A DNA stretch of 31,644 nucleotides, taken from positions 1-31,644 of the forward strand of contig JAIYAA010000261.1 of NCBI GenBank assembly GCA_027489295.1, given 5' to 3'. This DNA comes from Sphingomonadales bacterium. GTDB taxonomy: Bacteria; Pseudomonadota; Alphaproteobacteria; Sphingomonadales; Sphingomonadaceae. The notes beneath the pieces were generated by a model that searched no databases, was not told the DNA's origin, and saw only the letters and a list, made by a program, of their open reading frames with translations. The translations under genes were made by a program, and so were the position numbers. Positions 1 to 6,200 of this stretch are shown here, one piece after another. Position 1 is the first letter of the stretch, and every line of letters begins with the position of its first letter.

Positions 1-17
1 CCGAAACCGAAACTCAT
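1..17 (-). CDS. Start of a further late gene (partial, runs off the left end)
   Basis: An ATG at 17-15 on the minus strand opens a frame beginning MSFGF that runs off the window edge. Only five codons are visible. Phage fibre or spike proteins often begin with a similar Met-Ser-Phe-Gly stretch, and the position just after the spike base gene fits a fibre or spike subunit. That is inference from context. Upstream there is only a weak purine stretch (CAGAAAG) as a ribosome binding site. Confidence 0.3.
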
Positions 18-46
18 GTCTGATTGCTTTCTGCTGGCACGTCCGC

Positions 47-64
47 GCGCCCCGTAACGGGCGC
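47..64 (-). other. Short GC hairpin in the intergenic stretch after the spike base gene
   Basis: GCGC-(C)-CCG, a TAA loop and CGG-GCGC form a stem of about 7 bp with one bulged base, between the spike base stop codon and the next gene. No T-run follows on the minus strand, so it is not a convincing intrinsic terminator. It may be an mRNA processing or attenuation structure, or simply chance in GC-rich DNA. Confidence 0.2.
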
Positions 65-90
65 CGCGGGCGTGCAAGGAAGGGGGAAGA

Positions 91-357
91 TCAGTAATGC
101 GCGACCATGTCCGCTGCAGTGGTGCCGGTCGATTTGATCAGCACGAAGCGGAACGGCAGCAGCGCGCCGCTCGGCACATTCTTCCAGACGTTGTCGGTGT
201 TGTCCCCCACCAGACGGCCGGTGATATCGCCGCCGGTCCCGACCCACACGCCCTTCGGCACGTCGGTCAGCGGCACGGCATTATCCGGCGTGATCGGCAC
301 GGCACGGCGCGACGGCGCGAGGACCGAGTCGGCATGCGTTGCAAAGCTGTCAGCCAT
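91..357 (-). CDS. Spike base protein, RcGTA rcc01079-like
   Basis: This is an 88-aa protein. It follows the pattern of the head-spike base protein of the Rhodobacter capsulatus gene transfer agent (rcc01079 family): an N-terminal FATHADSVLAPSRRAVPITP stretch, then a small beta-rich body (VWVGTGGDI, NVPSGALLPFR) and a TGTTAADMVAHY-type C-terminus. In the GTA this protein anchors a receptor-binding spike on the capsid. Here that role is inferred from sequence resemblance. The ATG at 357 is preferred over the one at 369 because GGAG lies 6 nt before it. It follows the lysis genes, at the end of the late operon, and another gene starts just downstream. Confidence 0.7.
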   Translation of the reverse strand: MADSFATHADSVLAPSRRAVPITPDNAVPLTDVPKGVWVGTGGDITGRLVGDNTDNVWKNVPSGALLPFRFVLIKSTGTTAADMVAHY

Positions 358-387
358 GGGAAACTCCATCGATTGAAAGGACCGGCC

Positions 388-696
388 TCACAGGCCGAGA
401 AAGGATCGGCGGGCGCGCTTTACTGCGGCGGCATCGCGCGCCTCGCAGCGCTCCACGATGCCCAGCGCGTCGGGTAGCCTGCCGTTGGCGACTTCCAGCT
501 GCCCGGTCTGGGCGACGAACCCGGCCTGCCATGGGCGCGCATCGTCGTGCCCGTCGGCCAGCTTTGCCGACAAAGGTAGATCGGCCGGCGGTACACCCTT
601 GCGCCACTCACTCGGGACGAGGGTGGAACAGGGCGCGGCAGCGGGGGAGATCACGGTACGACCGCAGCTGGCAAGCAGCACGATCGGCAGCATCAT
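388..696 (-). CDS. Outer-membrane spanin lipoprotein, Rz1-like, nested in Rz
   Basis: This 102-aa protein begins with a lipoprotein signal peptide (MMLPIVLLASC; lipobox LLASC), so it should be lipid-anchored in the outer membrane. Its start, 696, lies inside the Rz-like gene in another frame and overlaps it by 89 nt, the classic Rz/Rz1 arrangement. GGGGGA 5 nt upstream of 696 supports the start. With the i-spanin it would fuse inner and outer membranes at the last lysis step. It is longer than a typical Rz1 (about 40 mature residues). The C-terminal half is charged and Ala-rich (ARPWQAGFVAQTGQLEVANG) rather than Pro-rich. An unrelated phage lipoprotein is possible but less likely given the position. 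Confidence 0.65.
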   Translation of the reverse strand: MMLPIVLLASCGRTVISPAAAPCSTLVPSEWRKGVPPADLPLSAKLADGHDDARPWQAGFVAQTGQLEVANGRLPDALGIVERCEARDAAAVKRARRSFLGL

Positions 697-949
697 TGCT
701 GTCCCCCGCAGGGGCCTGGGCAATCGCATCGGTTCCATCCTTCACGGTTGTGTGGATTTCGGTTTCGCGGGCGGCGGCGTTCCCAACGGTGTCGACGGCG
801 TCGCGCCCGCTTTCGGTCGCGGCCTCCGCCCGCTCCGCGCTCAGCTTGGCTTCTGTCCCGGCGGTGCTGGCGCGCTGACAGGCGCGCAACGTCACCATTG
901 GCACGATGATCAGCGCTAGCACGGCAGCGATTGCTGCCCACCGCCTCAT
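608..949 (-). CDS. Inner-membrane spanin, Rz-like
   Basis: This 113-aa protein has one N-terminal membrane segment (about residues 4-22, WAAIAAVLALIIVPMVTL) with a basic start (MRR). A helical Ala/Glu/Thr-rich periplasmic part follows, then a C-terminal Cys-containing RSYRDLPRCR stretch. This is the topology of an i-spanin. The start overlaps the stop of the upstream DUF6527-like gene (ATGA), with GGAGGAG 5 nt before the ATG. A lipoprotein gene nested out of frame in its 3' part supports the assignment. Sequence similarity among spanins is poor, so the call rests on topology and gene arrangement. Confidence 0.68.
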   Translation of the reverse strand: MRRWAAIAAVLALIIVPMVTLRACQRASTAGTEAKLSAERAEAATESGRDAVDTVGNAAARETEIHTTVKDGTDAIAQAPAGDSNDAADRAACQLRSYRDLPRCRALFHPRPE

Positions 950-1287
950 CGCCACTCCTCCGGCCACTCAGGCAACGTCACTGTTTGGCCAGCAAGCGCG
1001 TGCGAACAGTCGCTGAGAAAGTGAATGCTGCCATCAGTGACGAAGGTATGGCAGACTTCTGGCGGGTCACCCGGTTCTGGAATGAACGCCGGATCCACTG
1101 CACGCCCAGTCCGCATCAACACGCTAGGGGTGAACGTCGGCGCCTCGGGGTTACCATTATACCCCCATCGTGGTTCGCGGTCGGCATACACGTTGATGAC
1201 GTGCGGCGCTTCGCAGCCTGGGCAGTAAAAGGCCAATCGATCACCAGCCCGCCGCAATCCCCGCGACAGCTTTTCGAACTTCGCCAT
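946..1287 (-). CDS. DUF6527-like putative zinc-binding phage protein
   Basis: The 113-aa protein has a YCPGCEAPHVINV zinc-knuckle-like opening (about residues 20-32), a WGYNGNPEAPTFTPSVL block, and a C-terminal CHTFVTDGSIHFLSDCSHAL block with Cys and His residues. This order matches the small phage family DUF6527, whose function is unknown. The Cys/His pattern suggests metal binding. TGATG coupling to the lysozyme gene, with GGAGGT 6 nt before the ATG, fixes the start. Its place between endolysin and spanin genes is curious, but no lysis role can be shown from sequence. Confidence 0.7.
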   Translation of the reverse strand: MAKFEKLSRGLRRAGDRLAFYCPGCEAPHVINVYADREPRWGYNGNPEAPTFTPSVLMRTGRAVDPAFIPEPGDPPEVCHTFVTDGSIHFLSDCSHALAGQTVTLPEWPEEWR

Positions 1288-1910
1288 CACCGCACCTCCG
1301 CAATGCGGGCGGCGAGGTTCGCGGGCGTCAGGCCCGCCACGAGGCCAGTGAGGCATGCCTGCCGCTCGCGCTCGCGGCGGCGCACCAGCCCGCCGATCAC
1401 GCGCCCGCCAGCCTTGTTCCAAAGGCGGAGGGCGTCGCAACCCGCCACCCACTTGCCGGCGCGGAAATGCTTGGCGGCAGTCGAACCGCAGAACCGCGGC
1501 GACCCGACATTATAGGCCAGCGAGATGGCGGCGAAGCGCTGATAGTCGCGCCCGGCCCCCCATAGCTCCGGCGTGCAGATCTGCACCTCGAGTGCGTGCT
1601 GCACCAGCTCGCCTTCGAGCAGCAGCGCGCACTGCACCTCGGTGTAGGCCTGCCCCGGCTTCACGCCGCGCGTGATGCCATCGCAGGCCGTCGCCACGCC
1701 GACGATATCGAGATAGGTCTTCAGATACTGGACGCCCCGCACATGCGTGATGGTGGCCTCGCCGCTCGGCGCAATCGCAACCTGCACCTCGCGCCCGCTT
1801 TCCTCGCGCGGCATCGCCACCAGGAGCAGGGACGCACACAGCGCGCCGACGATGCTGGCGAGGGTCTTCCTACCCGGCGCCTTGCGGGGCGCCTTGAGAT
1901 CATTCGGCAT
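1287..1910 (-). CDS. SAR-type endolysin, R21-like GH24 lysozyme lacking the canonical Glu
   Basis: The 207-aa protein should cleave peptidoglycan after release from the inner membrane. Basic residues (KAPRKAPGRK) precede a weakly hydrophobic segment at about 16-33 (TLASIVGALCASLLLVAM), like a signal-arrest-release anchor, with one Cys inside it. The GH24/R21 fold pattern follows: YLDIVGVATACDGITRGV (D68 and T74, spaced as in the Glu-Asp-Thr triad), SLAYNVG, AGGRVIGGL and the RRRERERQACL end. The triad Glu is expected nine residues before D68, but that position is Gly59, beside Arg58. Start 1910 avoids a longer overlap with the holin gene (overlap 11 nt). Confidence 0.82.
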   Translation of the reverse strand: MPNDLKAPRKAPGRKTLASIVGALCASLLLVAMPREESGREVQVAIAPSGEATITHVRGVQYLKTYLDIVGVATACDGITRGVKPGQAYTEVQCALLLEGELVQHALEVQICTPELWGAGRDYQRFAAISLAYNVGSPRFCGSTAAKHFRAGKWVAGCDALRLWNKAGGRVIGGLVRRRERERQACLTGLVAGLTPANLAARIAEVR

Positions 1911-2178
1911 CGCGCGGGCCCTTCTGCTTGTAGATGCGGACGAGGATCGGGAGGGCTGCAACGAGCAGCGGCGCCCAACCCGGTGCGGTGGCGCGCACCT
2001 CCGGCGGCAGCTGATCCCACAGCTCGCGCGCGAAAGACGGCGCGGCGGTAAGGATGGCCGTCAGGATGCCGCCCAGTGCCGCCAGCCGGACGGATGCCCA
2101 CTTCCAGGCATCGCGCCAGTCGGCGACCAGGCGCGCGGCCACAGCGCTGCGCCAGCGGCGCAAACGGTTCAGGTTCAT
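1900..2178 (-). CDS. Putative holin
   Basis: This 92-aa protein starts with an Arg/Trp-rich stretch (RLVADWRDAWKWASVRLAAL). That stretch leads into a hydrophobic segment (about 32-48) and a second one near the C-terminus (APLLVAALPILVRIY), ending in basic and polar residues. The DWR.AWKW.SVR pattern is common in small phage membrane proteins annotated as holins. It sits directly upstream of the endolysin gene and overlaps it, as expected for a holin controlling lysis timing. GGAG lies 8 nt before the ATG. No direct functional motif exists for holins, so the role is inferred. Confidence 0.65.
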   Translation of the reverse strand: MNLNRLRRWRSAVAARLVADWRDAWKWASVRLAALGGILTAILTAAPSFARELWDQLPPEVRATAPGWAPLLVAALPILVRIYKQKGPRDAE

Positions 2179-2202
2179 CGTGATTTCTCCGGATTGGCGC
2201 CG

Positions 2203-2448
2203 TCAGGCGCGATCGTAGGTGTCCCGCACGCCCCGCACGCCGCGGGCCAGCGCGTCCTGTTCCAGCGCGGATTCGGCCAGCTGCGTCAGTTCATCGAGCG
2301 ACGGGGCCGGCGGGGGCAACGGATAGGCCTGGTGCAGCAGCTCGCCGTACAGGGCGCGCCCGCGCTGCCGGGCATCCATCTGGCGCGCCGCAGGTGAAGC
2401 GCAGGCCAGCGCCAGCGCGATCACCATCAGGATAAGGCCCTCGATCAC
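2203..2448 (-). CDS. Small exported or lipoprotein-like protein of the lysis region
   Basis: The 81-aa protein begins with a hydrophobic segment ending in ALAC (IEGLILMVIALALACASP), which resembles a lipobox but lacks basic residues before it. A Pro-rich stretch (YPLPPPAPS) and a polar helical C-terminus follow. The GTG start overlaps the stop of the upstream gene (GTGA). It may be an accessory lysis protein or a second outer-membrane lipoprotein. It is not recognised by name. The downstream holin gene starts after a 24-nt gap. Confidence 0.55.
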   Translation of the reverse strand: MIEGLILMVIALALACASPAARQMDARQRGRALYGELLHQAYPLPPPAPSLDELTQLAESALEQDALARGVRGVRDTYDRA

Positions 2449-2717
2449 TGCGCACCCCTCCCTTCATGGCCGGCCGCGTCCATCTTGCCTTCGATGCGTG
2501 CCAGGCGCTGCAGCACCTCCTGCGTGCGATCGCCGCCAGCCTGAACCTGCCGCTCCAGCTCGCCGATGCGACGCTCGCTATCGTTGACCTTGGAGATCAC
2601 GCTGCCGGCCGACATGATCGCCCCCAGGATCAGCACCGCCGCGGAAAGCGCGGGCAGCCACTCGCGAAATGCGCGCGGCGATGCATTCGCCGGGGTGCCG
2701 GCGGGAATGTCTGTCAT
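2445..2717 (-). CDS. Small membrane protein with C-terminal coiled coil
   Basis: This 90-aa protein has one hydrophobic segment at about residues 20-45 (LPALSAAVLILGAIMSAGSVI). A heptad-like helix follows (SERRIGELERQVQAGGDRTQ, EVLQRLARIEGKMDAAG). It stands first in the group of small membrane proteins before the lysozyme, so a holin, antiholin or holin-accessory role is possible. It resembles XhlA-type proteins in size but has the membrane and coiled-coil parts in reversed order. GGGGGA 6 nt before the ATG supports the start. Confidence 0.6.
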   Translation of the reverse strand: MTDIPAGTPANASPRAFREWLPALSAAVLILGAIMSAGSVISKVNDSERRIGELERQVQAGGDRTQEVLQRLARIEGKMDAAGHEGRGAQ

Positions 2718-2729
2718 GTCTGATCCCCC

Positions 2730-3257
2730 TTATCGGCCGGGCCAACCGGCATTGATGTCGATGCTGTCCAGGGCTTCGGCCGTCGAAGCCGCGTCGATCG
2801 CCTCGCGCAGCGCCTGCCCATGCGCCCAGCAGGCGGCGATATGCTGGGCAACCGCGACGCCCATCGCGATCATCGCGGGCCCGTCGTGTGTCACCTTGCT
2901 GTTATCGGCCATCGTCCAGTCGACCGCGTACGCGCCGCTGGAAAGCTGCGCCATCTGGACCGCGCCCGTGATCAGGACCCGGCTCGCATCGGTGGTATCG
3001 ACGCGACCGAGCGGGGTTTCGCAGCCACCCGACGCCGCGGCGTTGCGCGCGGCCTTGGCGTCCTCCCAGCTTCGAGCCTTGGCTTCTGCCAGTCGGTCGA
3101 CGGCAACGAAGGTCTGCGAAACCGCGTCCCACGTCACGGTGCCCTCGAGGAAGGCAGCCGGCACGTCAACCGTTGCCAAGCCGTTGCACTCCGGCACCGG
3201 CTCGTTCGGCGCCGAGACGCGCACAAGCTCGCCCGCAGCGCCTACCCAGCCGATCAT
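2730..3257 (-). CDS. DUF4376-like tail-associated protein
   Basis: The 175-aa protein has a helical middle (RLAEAKARSWEDAKAARNAA), then VDTTDASRVLITGAVQMA, a DWTMADNSKVT strand region and a helical end with AVAQHIAACWAHGQALREAI. This is the pattern of DUF4376 domains found in phage tail-fibre accessory proteins. Its ATG overlaps the stop of the tail tip gene (ATGA). In other phages such proteins follow fibre genes and may be fibre parts or folding helpers. The exact role here is unknown. Confidence 0.7.
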   Translation of the reverse strand: MIGWVGAAGELVRVSAPNEPVPECNGLATVDVPAAFLEGTVTWDAVSQTFVAVDRLAEAKARSWEDAKAARNAAASGGCETPLGRVDTTDASRVLITGAVQMAQLSSGAYAVDWTMADNSKVTHDGPAMIAMGVAVAQHIAACWAHGQALREAIDAASTAEALDSIDINAGWPGR

Positions 3258-6200
3258 GTCACATGCTCCACGATAAGGTTGAGGGCATAGCTTGCGCCGC
3301 CCGACACAGAGGGTCCGCCACGCTGCCGCGTTATCGAGAGGGTCGCCGGCCCGGAGGTGGGGTTGCTGAACAGCTGCCCCGTCCAGGCTTCCGTTCCGTC
3401 CGTGTTGATCTGCCCGTCAGCCGCGATCGAGAGCGCCGCCGAGGCGATCAGGTTGCCCGCGAGCTTCAAGCGCAGGGTGGCGATGGAGAGCTGCGAGCCT
3501 TGCCCCACCACGCTGTTCAGGCCGCCGCTGATCTTCAGCTGGCCACCAGCCGGCAAAGTGATACTGGCGGTGGCGATCGTCGTTTCCGTCGTCCCGCTGC
3601 CAGGGATCTCGTCCGACGCTGCCAGTGCCGCCCGAACCGAGGTGGCGTTCTGGCCGTTCTGTACCGCAATCGTCGGCGTCGACCAGTCACCCGAGGCGAT
3701 CGACGCCGTCGCTCCCGTGCTGCTCGCGAAGGCCTGACTGGTATAGACGGGATCAGATCCCGCCGGGATGGTGACGCTCCATCCGTTGTTCAGTCCAGTC
3801 AGCGACTTGGCCGCGAAGGAATAAGTCGCCGTCGAGCTTGGAACGGCGGGAGTGGAAGACGCGCGCTGATAGATTGTGAGCTGGGCGGTGGAGGTTCCGG
3901 GCGAGCCGTTCGCTCCGTCAGCTCCGTTCGCACCAGCACGAACGGCAATCACGCTGATCTTGTCGCTGATCACCGTTCCGTCGGTCAGAAATCCGGTGAC
4001 GATGACGCCGCTGGTGCCGTTCCGCGCGATCGCGAAATTCGCCTCGGTCATGGTGACGCTGTCGCCGGATGCAGCCGACAGATAAGAAACCGAGACGCCA
4101 ACCCCATTCGCGTCGGTGATCGACCAATAGACCGGCTGGCTGGTATTTTGCTTGTTCGTGGTGAACGTGATCGTCTGCGCCGTCGGGCTGGGCAACCCGC
4201 TTGCGTCATAGGCGATCGTCTGGCGGTCGGAGAGGACGATCAGCGTCTTGGCATCTGCCCCGTTCGCTCCATTCGCGCCATCCGCACCGTTCGACCCATT
4301 GATACCGTTGGTGCCGTTCGTGCCATTGATCCCGTTCGCGCCTGCGCGCGACTTCGCGATCGAATAGACCCGATCGATGTTCACGCCGCCAAAGGTCGCG
4401 CGCAAGGTCGCCGAACCCGTGTCGGCCGACATCCCCGAGATTGAATAGACGCCGCTCGCGCTGTCGATCGCGATGGAAACACCCGAGGCTGCAACCACCG
4501 AATAGCTCGCGCCTGCACCGGTCGTCACCTCGCCCAGGCCGAAGAATACGCGGAACGTACCGCCGGTGCCGGAAAAGCTGGCGACGCTGCCGTCGCTCGC
4601 CGCCGCCACGGTCGCGCTCTCGTTCGTCAGGATGCCGTTGATGGCTGGCACACCGTCGACGCCGTCCAGCACGCCGGGGAGGTAGGGCGGATATTCCACC
4701 TGTCCCGCCTTCGCGGTCGTCACCATCGGCTCGGTCAACACGGCGCGTGCGGTGCCGCTCGTCCCGTCCACGAAGACGAAGCGGGTGAACAGCGTGAATT
4801 CCGCTGTCCCGGACGGCACATCCGAAGGTTCAAGGAACCCACGGAAATAGGTCGGGAAGCCTTGCGGGCCATTCAGGACAGCCACGATCTTCTCGCCAAG
4901 CAAGCCACCGGCACCCGACCAGAAGGCCGCGGCCAGATGCACGACGCTGATCGCAGCACTACCCGAAACATTCACTGCCTGGATGCCCGCCTGCAGTGCG
5001 TAGCGCTGCCCAGACGTCCAGCTCAGCCGCTTGGAAATGTGCAGGAAATTGCGGGCCGTCGCCGTACCGCTCAAGGTCACGTCCGCGACCAGCGCGCGCT
5101 TGCCGGTCGTGTCGTTCGTCACCGAAGAGAAGGAAGCCAGAGCAACACCGGCCGAGGCATAGGTGTCCCAGTTCGCGAGCTGGTTGAACCCGGTATCCTT
5201 CAGCCGGTTGAACCCGTCCTGCGCGTCGCTGCCATCCTGCGCCAGGATCTGCGGCGCGCTCCACTCGCCGGGTGCGATCGTGTCGGTGCCGCTGGTGCTG
5301 ACCGCCGATGCATTGATCTGCCAGCGATAGGGGCCACCCGTCGCGGGCAGGCTTTGCGCCCAGCCATTGTCGATGCCCGTCGCCGTCGCGGTGCCGAAGG
5401 TATAGGTCACGATGCCGCTCGGCACCGACGGCGGGCTGGGCGTGTCCGTCCTCCGGTAGAGGATCACCGGGGCCGTGCTGGCCGCATTAGCACCGTTGGC
5501 TGCGATCTGGACGGCAGCCGCCCATTCGCTCGCGGCGATGCTGTCCGTCGCCCCCTGCCCCGCCGCCGTGGCCGCAGACTGCCACAATGGGGCCGTCCCC
5601 GCCGGAATGGTGGTGGACCATCCATTGTTGAGCCCGGCCAACACCTTGGCGGCGAAGTCGTACGTCGTCGCGGCCGACGGCAGAGCCGGCGCAGTCGCTC
5701 CACGCTGGTAGATGTTGATCGTCGCGGTGTTGATGCCGTTTGCGCCGGCGGCGCCGGCAGCGCCGGCCGCGCCATCGGCAACCCCGGAAGCATAATCGGG
5801 TATCTGCGTCTGCCCGGGCTTGGCGATCGAGGCCATCGGGTGGGCGAGTACCGCCGACACCGAGCCCGCACCGGAAGACCGCACGTACAAGGCAAGCTGG
5901 TATGAGGCCGCGCCGGAAGGCGCCACGACGAAGCCTCGCAGGACGGTCGGGAAAGCAGCCTCCCCATAGACGGCATCAACCGTCACTGCGGATCCGGGGA
6001 TATAGACGCCGCTCGCGTCATACCATTGGACGTTCAGGATGGCGAAGCTTACCGGCCCCAGCGCCTCGATCTCTGCGCGGACCGCGTACCGGGCACCCGC
6101 AACTGCTGGGATGAGATACCCACCCGCGGCGGTTACGATACCGATCTCTTGCTCGGCAGCGGACATGCTCGAAACGATCTTGAGGTAGCGGCGCCCGCCA

